8,102 nt of DNA from Acidimicrobiaceae bacterium (GCA_003156795.1 PMHU01000193.1:1-8102); one strand, 5' to 3'; numbered from the stretch's first letter, positions 1 through 6,493 are shown. Made by a program: numbers and translations. The notes: generated from the sequence alone by a model not told the origin.

Positions 1-2
1 CG

Positions 3-572
3 CCCCCGCCGCCACCGCCGCCGAGCCAGCCCGCCCCGGGCGACGCGTCGAACGCCGGCGGGCCTGGGCCGGTCCCAGTGGCCGGCGGTTCGTCGACCCG
101 GCCGCGGCCGCGCCTGACCAGGTGGCCGGTCGCCGTCGGGCCCATCGCCGTGGGGCTGAGCGCCATCCTCGTCTATCTGTTCGCCTTCGTGGTCTTCTCC
201 CCAGCCCATTCATCTTCGTCGGGAGGATCGAGTTGGCTGGCGCACAACGACGCCGCCATCCAAGCCCTCAACGTCGACCAGGCGCACTTGGAAGCGGACG
301 CTTCAGCCGATCCGAGCGGCCGCTCGGCTCGGGCCGACTGGCACCGGTTCCACCAGGACGCGGTCGACGCGGCCGGCCTCCCCAACCCCGGCGGCCGAGC
401 GACGGTCCCGTGGCGAGAGATGCTCAACGACTTCATCGTCGGCTCTCAAGCGATCATCCAGGGCATCGACACCCGCGACGGGTCTCTGATCAAGCAGGCC
501 CAGATGGACCTGACGGCCGGAGGCGCGGCCGCCACCCAATTCGATCGGGCCATGGGCCTCAACGGCCAGTAG
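3..572 (+). CDS. Membrane-anchored protein with proline-rich N-terminal segment (5'-partial, unknown function)
   Basis: The frame is open from the left edge to a TAG at 570-572, so the gene very probably begins outside the window. The first 25 visible codons are rich in proline, including a run of seven prolines, then alanine and glycine, and look like a disordered cytoplasmic segment. A basic stretch (RPRPRLTRW) precedes one hydrophobic helix at about 125-200 (VAVGPIAVGLSAILVYLFAF), followed by a Ser/Gly linker and a soluble domain of about 115 residues with helical, alanine-rich composition and no cysteines. With the basic residues on the N-terminal side, the C-terminal domain is predicted to lie outside the membrane. 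A GTG at 78 could in principle be a start, but no ribosome binding site precedes it and the upstream codons look coding. I do not recognise the extracytoplasmic domain. The last 14 bp overlap the 3' end of surE on the opposite strand. Confidence 0.72.
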   Translation, partial: PPPPPPPSQPAPGDASNAGGPGPVPVAGGSSTRPRPRLTRWPVAVGPIAVGLSAILVYLFAFVVFSPAHSSSSGGSSWLAHNDAAIQALNVDQAHLEADASADPSGRSARADWHRFHQDAVDAAGLPNPGGRATVPWREMLNDFIVGSQAIIQGIDTRDGSLIKQAQMDLTAGGAAATQFDRAMGLNGQ

Positions 573-1425
573 AACCCGAGCTGGCGAAGAGCCCGTCCAA
601 GGCGGCGCCGATGGTGGGTCGGACCGCTTCCTCGGCCGAGACGTCCAACCAGGCGTCGACATCGGTGAGGGCGCCGAGCAGGGTGACCGAGACCAAGTCG
701 CGCTCGATCGCACCGCCGTCGGTTCCTTCCGGCAGGGACACCGCGTCCCCCCACTTCATGGCCACCCGGAAGGTCCCGGGATGCCCGAGCTTGGGCTCGA
801 GTCCGGCCTCGGAAATCACGCGAGGTGGTATCCGCCCGATGGCCGTCCGCTGCCAACCGGCCATGTCTTTGACGGCAAGGTTCGGAACGTTGACGTTGAC
901 GACTACCGGGGCCCGGGGCGAGCCGGCCAGCAGGCCCCCGACGACCACCGACGCCACTTCGGCCGCGTCCTGCCAGAGCTGCCCCCTGAGCATCTCGTCC
1001 CAGCCTTGGCCCTCGACTCCGAATCCTTCGACGGCCTGGCTGACGGCCACCCCCGAGATCCCCCCGGCCCTGGCCGTCAGCGCGGCGCCCACCGTGCCCG
1101 AGTGGTACACCGATCGGCCCACGTTGACGCCAGGGTTGATCCCCGACACCACCAGGTCGAACGGCGGACCGAAGGCACCCAGGCGGGCGAACATCACGCA
1201 CAGGGCGGGCGGCCCGCTCACGGCCCAGGCCACCTCCACGCCCGTCACTTGGGCCCGATGGACCTCCGGTTGGATGCGGTGGATGGCGCCCAATGCCGCG
1301 CTGGCACCCGAATACTCGTCGTCGGGGGCGACGATGGTTACCTCGCCGTGCACTCCCATGGCCCGAGCCAGCACGTGGAGGCCTTCGGAATCGATGCCGT
1401 CGTCGTTGGTGACCAGTATTCGCAC
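559..1425 (-). CDS. surE: 5'/3'-nucleotidase SurE
   Basis: Predicted divalent-metal-dependent phosphatase that dephosphorylates nucleoside 5'- and 3'-monophosphates (EC 3.1.3.5), acting in the cytoplasm as a dimer or tetramer in known members. The protein (288 aa) begins with the SurE signature RILVTNDDGIDSEGL; Asp8 and Asp9 are the metal ligands. The loop with Ser39 (EYSGAS), the GPPALCV stretch at 71-77 and SGINPGVNVG at 94-103, with Asn97 as the expected fourth metal ligand, follow in the family order, then YHSGTVGAA. It is longer than the roughly 250 aa of the E. coli enzyme, the extra length lying mostly in the C-terminal half. The start is GTG at 1425, set by the signature; no Shine-Dalgarno sequence is present. 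It is divergent from the unknown gene at 1505 and convergent with the membrane protein gene. The assignment is firm; nucleotide preference cannot be read from the sequence. Confidence 0.96.
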   Translation of the reverse strand: MRILVTNDDGIDSEGLHVLARAMGVHGEVTIVAPDDEYSGASAALGAIHRIQPEVHRAQVTGVEVAWAVSGPPALCVMFARLGAFGPPFDLVVSGINPGVNVGRSVYHSGTVGAALTARAGGISGVAVSQAVEGFGVEGQGWDEMLRGQLWQDAAEVASVVVGGLLAGSPRAPVVVNVNVPNLAVKDMAGWQRTAIGRIPPRVISEAGLEPKLGHPGTFRVAMKWGDAVSLPEGTDGGAIERDLVSVTLLGALTDVDAWLDVSAEEAVRPTIGAALDGLFASSGSTGR

Positions 1426-1431
1426 CCGCCG

Positions 1432-1437
1432 GTGTTA
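1432..1437 (-). promoter_or_regulatory. Possible -10 element of surE (leaderless)
   Basis: On the minus strand TAACAC ends 6 nt before the GTG start of surE. The spacing is what a leaderless transcript needs, but the last base departs from TAnnnT and no -35 box is evident, so this is weak. Confidence 0.3.
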
Positions 1438-1446
1438 CCACGCCGA

Positions 1447-1486
1447 CGCCGCGCAAGCGCGACGCCGGCAGGCGCGGCGCCGGCGT
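1447..1486. repeat. Nested GC-rich inverted repeats between divergent genes
   Basis: Two mutually exclusive stems can be drawn in the surE/1505 intergenic gap. CGCCGCGC (1447-1454) is the exact reverse complement of GCGCGGCG (1472-1479). ACGCCGGC (1462-1469) is the exact reverse complement of GCCGGCGT (1479-1486). GACGCCG is also directly repeated at 1445-1451 and 1461-1467. The element lies directly upstream of the putative -10 at 1493. It could be a regulator site or a small palindromic repeat, or reflect high GC content only. Confidence 0.4.
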
Positions 1487-1492
1487 GGGCTC

Positions 1493-1498
1493 TAGCTT
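1493..1498 (+). promoter_or_regulatory. Putative -10 element (TAGCTT) for leaderless transcription of the 1505 gene
   Basis: TAGCTT fits the actinobacterial TAnnnT pattern and ends exactly 6 nt before the ATG at 1505, which would place transcription start on or next to the A of the start codon. There is no Shine-Dalgarno sequence upstream of this ATG, consistent with a leaderless mRNA. No good -35 box is visible in the GC-rich palindromes before it. Confidence 0.5.
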
Positions 1499-1504
1499 GG
1501 TCGC

Positions 1505-2056
1505 ATGCTCTACGCGTGGGGTTTCGAACGGGTGGGGGTCGTCGCCGGTGATCTCTACTTCGTGGATCCGGACCCGGCGCCCGGCCAGGAAGGTGCGGAG
1601 CGCGGGGTTCGCCTGGAAGTGAGGCTGCTCGAGCGTCCGCCCCTTACGGGGTCGATCTACGCGGCCCAACCCATAGTCATCGACCGGCCCATATGGCGGG
1701 CCGACCTGCTCGAGACCGTCGACGGGCCGATCGGAAGCCACGACCGGACCCACCACCATCCGAACGTTCGTGGGTGGGAGCCGGGCAAGCGGCAGTTCGA
1801 TGAGGGTCTGAGCGAAGACCCGATCCGTTGGCTGACCGACAAGCTCGACGACCTGCCCGGACTCATGCGCAGCGCCGAGATCGACGCCGACCTGGCCGGC
1901 GCCGATGACGCACGCCAGCTGGCCGTCGCGGCCCCGGCCATCGCCTCCGCCGTCGCCGAGTTGCTGGCCCGGGTTCGGGCCGGGGAGCTCGCTCGACCCC
2001 CGGAAGGGGCCGAAGCCGGCGACGCGATCACCGACGCCCGGGTCAGCTGGCTGTAA
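1505..2056 (+). CDS. Conserved hypothetical protein, 183 aa
   Basis: I cannot name a function. The 183-aa product looks like a soluble cytoplasmic protein with no signal peptide and no membrane segment. The N-terminal 110 residues look like a compact, mainly beta domain: WGFERVGVVAGDLYFVDP at 5-22, then GAERGVRLEVRLLER at 30-44, then IYAAQPIVIDRPIWRADLL at 51-69. The most distinctive motif is a histidine cluster followed by a basic turn, HHHPNVRGWEPGKR at 83-96, preceded by Asp80-Arg81, which could bind a metal or phosphate. The C-terminal third is helical and alanine-rich, ending in ARVSWL. The ATG at 1505 has a -10-like TAGCTT six nt upstream and no ribosome binding site. The gene is divergent from surE and convergent with the GH15 gene, so it is probably monocistronic. 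The dense charged and aromatic composition argues that the reading frame is real. Confidence 0.8.
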   Translation: MLYAWGFERVGVVAGDLYFVDPDPAPGQEGAERGVRLEVRLLERPPLTGSIYAAQPIVIDRPIWRADLLETVDGPIGSHDRTHHHPNVRGWEPGKRQFDEGLSEDPIRWLTDKLDDLPGLMRSAEIDADLAGADDARQLAVAAPAIASAVAELLARVRAGELARPPEGAEAGDAITDARVSWL

Positions 2057-2127
2057 GGCCCAGGCGGACTCGCGGCGGGACGCGTCGACGCTTCCGCAGC
2101 GACGGCCAAGCCCGCACCTGGTTCCAG

Positions 2128-4179
2128 CTACCGAAGTGCGATGGGCTCGTCTGCCGAGGGGTGACCGTCGTCGTTCGGTCCCGAGATGTCAACCGGCGTG
2201 CCGTGCACGTTGGTGGCCATCTGCGCCTGCGCTTCCTCTGCTCGGATCACGTGCATCACCGCGTTGACCAGGGCCAGGTGCGTGAAGGCTTGAGGGAAGT
2301 TGCCGAGGTGACGTCCGCTGTGCGGGTCGAGCTCTTCGGCGTACAGCTCCAGCGGGCTGGCCAGCGACAGGAGGCGCTCGCACAACCGCCGGCCCCGCTC
2401 GATCTCGCCGATCTCGATGAGGGCCGACACCAACCAGAACGAGCAGATCGTGAACGTCCCCTCCACGCCATGCAGCCCGTCGTTGGTCTCGTCGGTCCGG
2501 TAGCGCAGCACCAGGCCGTCGGACGTGAGCTCGTCGGCGATGGCCAGGACGGTCGCCCGGATGCGCGGATCCTCAGGCGGCAGGAAGCGAAGCAACGGAA
2601 GCAACAGCAGCGAAGCATCGAGCGACTTGGCCCCGTAGCGCTGCACGAACACCCCCCTCTCATCGACGCCGTTGGCGCATATGTCGGCGTGGATCTGATC
2701 GGCGAGGGCCTGCCACTTTTCGGCATAGGCAGGCTGCTCGTACATGCGCGCCAGGCGGGCGCCACGGTCCAGCGCCACCCAGCACATGAACTTGCTGGCC
2801 GTGAAGTGCTGGGGGTCCCCGCGCACTTCCCAGATCCCTCGGTCGGGCTCCTCCCAGTGCTCCGCCGCGCACTCGACCTGTTGTTTGAGGATGGGCCACA
2901 TGGATTCCTGCAAGCGGGAGCGGGATCGGGCGTGCAGCAGCACCGAATCCAAGACCGCGCCCCACACGTCGTGCTGCTGCTGGCTGAAGGCCCCGTTTCC
3001 GACTCGCACCGGGAAGGCGCCTTCGTAGCCCGACAGGTGCGGCAACGACTCCTCCGTCAGGTCCCGCTCCCCTCCCACCGCGTACATGACCTGCAGCGCC
3101 TGGCCTTCCCGGCACGCGTCCGCGATGAAGAAGAAGAAGTCGTCGGCCTCCCGGTCGAAGCCCAGGGTGTACAGGCCCCACAGGGCGAAGGTGGAATCCC
3201 GCACCCACGCGTACCGGTAGTCCCAGTTGCGCTCCCCGTGAGGGGTCTCCGGAAGACTCGTGGTGGCCGCCGCCAGCAGGGCGCCGGTCGGGGCGTAGGT
3301 CAGCCCCTTGAGGGTCAGGGCGCTGCGTTGCAGATAGCTGCGCCAACGATGATCGGGGAACTCGCCCTGGGTTATCCACTGCCGCCAGTGCTCCGACGTG
3401 CGGCTCATCCTATCCGTGGCGTCAGCGAACTCGATGGGCGGCGGCAGGGGCGACCAGGAAAGGGCGACGAAGTGGCAGTCGCCTTCGACCATCCGGGTCC
3501 GGGCCTTGATACCGCGGCGCTCGATCCCTGGACGGAGGTCGGTCGAGATGCGCAGCTTCAAGTCGACGCCCTCCGCCCCCGCCACCAACTGCCCGTAGCC
3601 ATCCCCTTCGTAAGACCAGGTCGGCTCGACCCGGCCGTAGTCGAACATGGGATCGCAGGTCATGGCCAGCTCGACCGTGCCACTGACGCACTTGACCGTG
3701 CGCAGGAGGCAGTGCTCGGCGTCGTAATCGGTCGGGGACCGGCGGTGCGTCTTGGAGCGCTCGGTCAGGTTGTGCCACGGACCCATGCACAAGGCGTCGC
3801 GCACTATCAGCCAGCCGGTGCGGGTCTGCCACGTCGTCTCGGTCATCAGGCTGCCCGGCAGGTAGCGGCGGGCGGCCGGAACCATCTCGTCGTAAGGGCC
3901 GAGCCGGAAGTTGCCGGCGCCGCGGTCCAATACAGCGGCGAAGATCGACGGCGAGTCCGGTCTGGGGACGCACATCCACTCGACGGCCCCGCTGGGAGCG
4001 ATCAGGCAGTTGCTTTCGCAGTCCGACAGGAAAGCGAAGTCGGCGATCGGAGGAAAAGGACTCCCCCCTATCGGCTCGGAGGTTCCTTCGGCCTGGAACG
4101 CGCCCGTGCTCGCATCGGGTTGAGATCGATCTGGACCGTTCACAACTGAAATGTTCGCATCTTTTGCGGGGCATGTCAT
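2128..4179 (-). CDS. Glycoside hydrolase family 15 protein (trehalase/glucoamylase-like)
   Basis: Predicted inverting alpha-glucosidase of GH15, closest in character to the mycobacterial trehalases (Rv2402/MSMEG_4528 type) that split trehalose to glucose. In the 683-aa protein, residues 44-265 form the N-terminal trehalase-like beta domain (FPPIADFAFLSDCESNCLIAP; SGAVEWMCVPRPDSPSIF). Residues 275-645 form the (alpha/alpha)6 barrel, with GERNWDYRYAWVRDSTF at 315-331, a family hallmark. By alignment from memory with fungal glucoamylase, Glu451 in GIWEVRG matches the general acid (LWEE) and Glu615 in YAEELDP matches the general base (SEQ). HLGNFPQAFTHLALVNA at 624-640 is typical of the bacterial branch. 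There is no signal peptide, so it is cytoplasmic. The ATG at 4179 is the first start; a GTG at codon 13 is an alternative, and neither has a Shine-Dalgarno sequence. It lies 60 bp behind the amidohydrolase and may share its transcript. Trehalose versus oligosaccharide specificity is not decided by sequence. Confidence 0.92.
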   Translation of the reverse strand: MTCPAKDANISVVNGPDRSQPDASTGAFQAEGTSEPIGGSPFPPIADFAFLSDCESNCLIAPSGAVEWMCVPRPDSPSIFAAVLDRGAGNFRLGPYDEMVPAARRYLPGSLMTETTWQTRTGWLIVRDALCMGPWHNLTERSKTHRRSPTDYDAEHCLLRTVKCVSGTVELAMTCDPMFDYGRVEPTWSYEGDGYGQLVAGAEGVDLKLRISTDLRPGIERRGIKARTRMVEGDCHFVALSWSPLPPPIEFADATDRMSRTSEHWRQWITQGEFPDHRWRSYLQRSALTLKGLTYAPTGALLAAATTSLPETPHGERNWDYRYAWVRDSTFALWGLYTLGFDREADDFFFFIADACREGQALQVMYAVGGERDLTEESLPHLSGYEGAFPVRVGNGAFSQQQHDVWGAVLDSVLLHARSRSRLQESMWPILKQQVECAAEHWEEPDRGIWEVRGDPQHFTASKFMCWVALDRGARLARMYEQPAYAEKWQALADQIHADICANGVDERGVFVQRYGAKSLDASLLLLPLLRFLPPEDPRIRATVLAIADELTSDGLVLRYRTDETNDGLHGVEGTFTICSFWLVSALIEIGEIERGRRLCERLLSLASPLELYAEELDPHSGRHLGNFPQAFTHLALVNAVMHVIRAEEAQAQMATNVHGTPVDISGPNDDGHPSADEPIALR

Positions 4180-4220
4180 CGATCGCGTCCGGCCGCCCGA
4201 CCGACACGGCCGCGATGGGC

Positions 4221-4232
4221 GTGGCGCGCCAC
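4221..4232. repeat. 12-bp perfect palindrome in the amidohydrolase-GH15 gap
   Basis: GTGGCGCGCCAC is its own reverse complement and sits 8 bp after the amidohydrolase stop codon. As RNA it could fold a short stem, but no U-run follows, so it does not look like a classic intrinsic terminator. It may be an operator or chance. Confidence 0.4.
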
Positions 4233-4239
4233 CGTGGTT

Positions 4240-5526
4240 TTAGTTGAGGCGGCTGTCCACCGGAGCCAGGCGCTTGAGCGCCAGACCCCCTTCGAACGGG
4301 CGGCCGGCGAAGGCCATGGGCGCCCGGTAACCGGTGTCGCCGAGCGGTGTGTGGGTCTCCTTCACCGAAGGCCCGATCTTCTCGGCGATCGGTGTCAGGG
4401 CGGCGAGATCGAACCCGTATACGCGACCGGCATTGCCGGCCAGCACTTTGCGCGTCGTGGCGACCGGCTGGTCCTGCAGGGCCCAGCGGATGGCGGTCTT
4501 CGAGTCGGGCGTGGTCCCTTCCTCGTGCGGGTAGTCGCTGCCCCACATGATGTGGTCGTCGCCCATGAAGTCGATCATGCTCGCTTCGTACGGCGAAAAG
4601 GCGCTGGCCCCGAAGTAGCAGTTGCGTTGCACGTACTCGGTGGCCGAGAGGGTCAGCTCGTCGACCGACGAGCCGCCGAACATTCCGTACGTCCGGTTGC
4701 CGGCCGCGGACCTCATGGTCGGGAGCATGGCGTCGAGCTGCATGAGTTGACCGCGAACCCACGTGGTCCCTTGCTCGGTCGGCACGAAGCGCAGCCTCGG
4801 GTAGCGCTCGAACACCCCGGCCAGGATCAGGTGAGGAACGGTCCGCTGGGCCCACGACGCCATCTCGGTGATGAGAACGGCATTCGAAGCCGGCTGATCC
4901 ATCGGCATCAACGGGCTACCCGCCCCGCTGTGCTGTACGACGCTCAGGTCCAACTCCTGGCACAGAGCCCATATGGGCTCGTAGCGGGTGTGGAAGAGCG
5001 GCTCGACGACCGGGTCCCCGGGCGACACCGCCGGGACCAAAACGCCCCCGAAGCATCCCTGCTCCATGCCCCAACGGATCTCCTTGAGGGCCAGGTCGAC
5101 GTCATTGGGGAAGATCTGGATGAGACCCCGCCGGCGTTGGGGCGCCAGTGAGCAGAAGTCGATCTGCCAGCGGTTGTGGGCCTGGATGCCGGCCCACCGC
5201 TGCTCGAATTCCTGTTCGGTGCCGGGCAGGCTGATCGTGATGTTGGGCGTGGTCGGGAAAAAAGGGGGAACCGTGTTCGGAAACAGGATCTCCCCGGACA
5301 CGCCGTCCGCGTCCATCTCCGACAAGCGGAACTCGCTGTCCCAGTTGCGCTTGGCCGTGGCGATTATCAGGTCGTCGAACGGGCTCACGTAGGCGGCCGC
5401 CCAGCGATCGAAGTCGTCGTGGTATCGAGAGGGCAGGTACTGCTTGTAGTCGTAGAGGTCCGCGCCCGCGTGGGTGTCGGCAGAGATGACCACATACCGA
5501 TCGATCGTGTCCCAGGTCGCGCCCAT
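4240..5526 (-). CDS. Amidohydrolase_2-family (PF04909) metal-dependent hydrolase
   Basis: Predicted TIM-barrel hydrolase or decarboxylase of the ACMSD/amidohydrolase_2 group, 428 aa. Strand 1 carries ISADTHAG (Asp17, His19) in place of the usual His-x-His; many members of this actinobacterial subgroup show Asp-x-His. Later metal or catalytic candidates are His199 (VVQHSGAG), Glu251 (VPTEQGTTW) and Asp331 (MWGSDYPHEEGT). The stretch LILAGVFERYPRLRF at 233-247 is characteristic of the family. It has no signal peptide and is cytoplasmic. I choose ATG 5526 over ATG 5532 because the perfect AAGGAGG at 5534-5540 is 7 nt from the former and only 1 nt from the latter. A good sigma-70-type promoter with an overlapping inverted repeat precedes it. 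It follows the mycofactocin-coupled SDR by 90 bp, which suggests a shared catabolic route. The substrate is unknown; annotation as amidase, decarboxylase or lactonase would be a guess. Confidence 0.9.
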   Translation of the reverse strand: MGATWDTIDRYVVISADTHAGADLYDYKQYLPSRYHDDFDRWAAAYVSPFDDLIIATAKRNWDSEFRLSEMDADGVSGEILFPNTVPPFFPTTPNITISLPGTEQEFEQRWAGIQAHNRWQIDFCSLAPQRRRGLIQIFPNDVDLALKEIRWGMEQGCFGGVLVPAVSPGDPVVEPLFHTRYEPIWALCQELDLSVVQHSGAGSPLMPMDQPASNAVLITEMASWAQRTVPHLILAGVFERYPRLRFVPTEQGTTWVRGQLMQLDAMLPTMRSAAGNRTYGMFGGSSVDELTLSATEYVQRNCYFGASAFSPYEASMIDFMGDDHIMWGSDYPHEEGTTPDSKTAIRWALQDQPVATTRKVLAGNAGRVYGFDLAALTPIAEKIGPSVKETHTPLGDTGYRAPMAFAGRPFEGGLALKRLAPVDSRLN

Positions 5527-5533
5527 GACCATC

Positions 5534-5540
5534 CCTCCTT
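5534..5540 (-). promoter_or_regulatory. Shine-Dalgarno AAGGAGG of the amidohydrolase
   Basis: This is the only strong ribosome binding site I found next to a start in the window. Its spacing is 7 nt to the ATG at 5526 and 1 nt to the ATG at 5532, which decides the start in favour of 5526. Confidence 0.85.
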
Positions 5541-5582
5541 GATCCTGGCCCTGCTTGACCGGGGCCCTACTTCACCTGGGCC

Positions 5583-5611
5583 ATGTTAGGTCGGTATTTG
5601 ACTCTAGTCAA
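5583..5611 (-). promoter_or_regulatory. Sigma-70-type promoter of the amidohydrolase
   Basis: On the minus strand a -35 box TTGACT (5611-5606) is followed after exactly 17 bp by a -10 box TAACAT (5588-5583). These are 5/6 and 4/6 matches to TTGACA/TATAAT at ideal spacing. Transcription would start near 5576 and give a leader of about 50 nt that contains the Shine-Dalgarno sequence. The promoter begins just downstream of the SDR stop codon, so the amidohydrolase can be expressed independently of the SDR. Confidence 0.72.
5598..5611. promoter_or_regulatory. Putative repressor operator TTGACTctAGTCAA
   Basis: Two 6-bp arms, TTGACT and AGTCAA, are exact reverse complements separated by 2 bp. One arm coincides with the -35 box of the amidohydrolase promoter, so a dimeric repressor (TetR or GntR type by analogy) bound here would exclude RNA polymerase. 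No regulator gene of these types is in the window. Confidence 0.6.
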
Positions 5612-5616
5612 CTATC

Positions 5617-6453
5617 TCAGCCGGTCACCCGAGCCGAGGCGCCGGCGCTGACGTCCAGGACGGCACCGGTGACGTGGCCGGCACCGGGGCCCACGAGGAA
5701 CAGGATGGCGGCCGACACGTCCTCGGGCGGGAGCACGGCGACGGGCTGAACGTGCAGCAGCCCGAGGAACTTGGCCGCGTCGTCGAAGGTCGGCTCGGCC
5801 AGGTCTGGGCGCACCTTGCGGGGCAACCAGTCGTTTCGGATCATGGGCGTGTCGATGTTGCCCGGAGCGACGGCGTTGACCGTGATCCCGAACCCGGCCA
5901 GGTCCTGGGCCGAGCTCTTGACCAGCCCGATGACGCCCCACTTGGATGCGGTGTAGGCCCCCATGCCACCGACCGGGCCGCGGCCCATCATGGACGAGAT
6001 CCCGACGATCCGTCCGTAACCGGCGGAGACCATGACAGGAGCGACGGCCCTGAAGCTGTTGAAGACGCCGGTGAGGTTGGTGGCTATCACGTCCTGCCAC
6101 TCCTGCGGGGATGCGACTTGGACCGGAGCACCGGCGCTGACTCCGGCGTTGGCTATCAGGATGTCGATGCGCCCGAACTCGGACTTCGCTTCCAGCACCG
6201 CTTCGTCGACCTGGGCAAAGTCGCGCACGTCGCCCTGCCGGGCCAGGCACCGCCGGCCTTCCTTCTCCACCAGGGCGGCCGTCTCGGCCAGGTCGTCGGG
6301 AGTCGCCAGGGGGTAGCCGACGGTGTCGACGCTGCGACACATGTCCAGCAGCACCACGTCGGCGCCCTCGCGGGCGAAAGTGACGGCATGGCTGCGCCCC
6401 ATCCCCCTCGCTCCGCCCGTAATGAACGCTACTTGGCCGTCCAGTTGTCCCAT
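5617..6453 (-). CDS. Mycofactocin-coupled SDR-family oxidoreductase
   Basis: Predicted NAD-dependent alcohol/ketone oxidoreductase, 278 aa. The Rossmann glycine motif is TGGARGMG at 12-19, Asp37 ends strand 2 (selects NAD over NADP), NAG is at 102-104, and the catalytic set is Asn126, Ser154, Tyr167 and Lys171 (YTASK). After Asp37 there is an insertion, MCRSVDTVGYPLATPDDLAET, and later NDWLPRKVRPDLAEP. These are the marks of the mycofactocin-coupled SDR subfamily (TIGR03971, carveol dehydrogenase type), in which the insertion buries a non-exchangeable NAD and electrons leave through mycofactocin. The ATG at 6453 is fixed by the family N-terminus; a TAAATT hexamer lies 8 nt upstream and there is no Shine-Dalgarno sequence. 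It sits 40 bp after the SCO6745-like gene and 90 bp before the amidohydrolase. No mft biosynthesis genes are in the window. The substrate is probably a secondary or terpenoid-like alcohol, by family analogy only. Confidence 0.93.
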   Translation of the reverse strand: MGQLDGQVAFITGGARGMGRSHAVTFAREGADVVLLDMCRSVDTVGYPLATPDDLAETAALVEKEGRRCLARQGDVRDFAQVDEAVLEAKSEFGRIDILIANAGVSAGAPVQVASPQEWQDVIATNLTGVFNSFRAVAPVMVSAGYGRIVGISSMMGRGPVGGMGAYTASKWGVIGLVKSSAQDLAGFGITVNAVAPGNIDTPMIRNDWLPRKVRPDLAEPTFDDAAKFLGLLHVQPVAVLPPEDVSAAILFLVGPGAGHVTGAVLDVSAGASARVTG

Positions 6454-6461
6454 GGTCGGGG

Positions 6462-6467
6462 AATTTA
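6462..6467 (-). promoter_or_regulatory. Putative -10 element (TAAATT) of the SDR
   Basis: TAAATT matches TAnnnT with an AT-rich core that stands out from the GC-rich surroundings. It ends 8 nt before the ATG at 6453, implying a leader of 0-2 nt. No clear -35 box is visible. It suggests the SDR has its own promoter rather than relying on the gene upstream. Confidence 0.5.
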
Positions 6468-6493
6468 CGCCACGATCGTTCTAGGGCCTCCGC

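Noticed and set aside
122..1495. A 457-codon plus-strand frame crossing the membrane protein gene and surE
   Set aside because: Low-complexity Arg/Pro/Ser/Thr composition; it runs over two genes supported by motifs, as expected in GC-rich DNA.
446..1759. A 437-codon minus-strand frame over surE and the start of the 1505 gene
   Set aside because: Gly/Arg-rich shadow frame; surE is unambiguous in another frame.
2057..2127. Possible bidirectional terminator between the convergent 1505 and GH15 genes, including the palindrome GCGTCGACGC at 2082-2091
   Set aside because: Only short stems can be drawn and no T-run follows on either strand, so I would not call a terminator.
2161..4149. A 662-codon open frame on the plus strand, antisense to almost the whole GH15 gene
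   Set aside because: It is the codon-bias shadow of the GH15 gene: composition is Arg/Gly/Val/Gln-rich with no recognisable domain, while the minus strand encodes a full-length GH15 enzyme with catalytic motifs.
3422..4855. A 477-codon minus-strand frame spanning the GH15/amidohydrolase boundary
   Set aside because: Same strand but shifted frame, Arg/Pro-rich, without motifs; both real genes are complete in their own frames with no frameshift.
5598..5626. A plus-strand promoter using TTGACT at 5598-5603
   Set aside because: The sequence 17 bp further on (CCGGTC) is not a -10 element and the downstream DNA is the antisense of the SDR.
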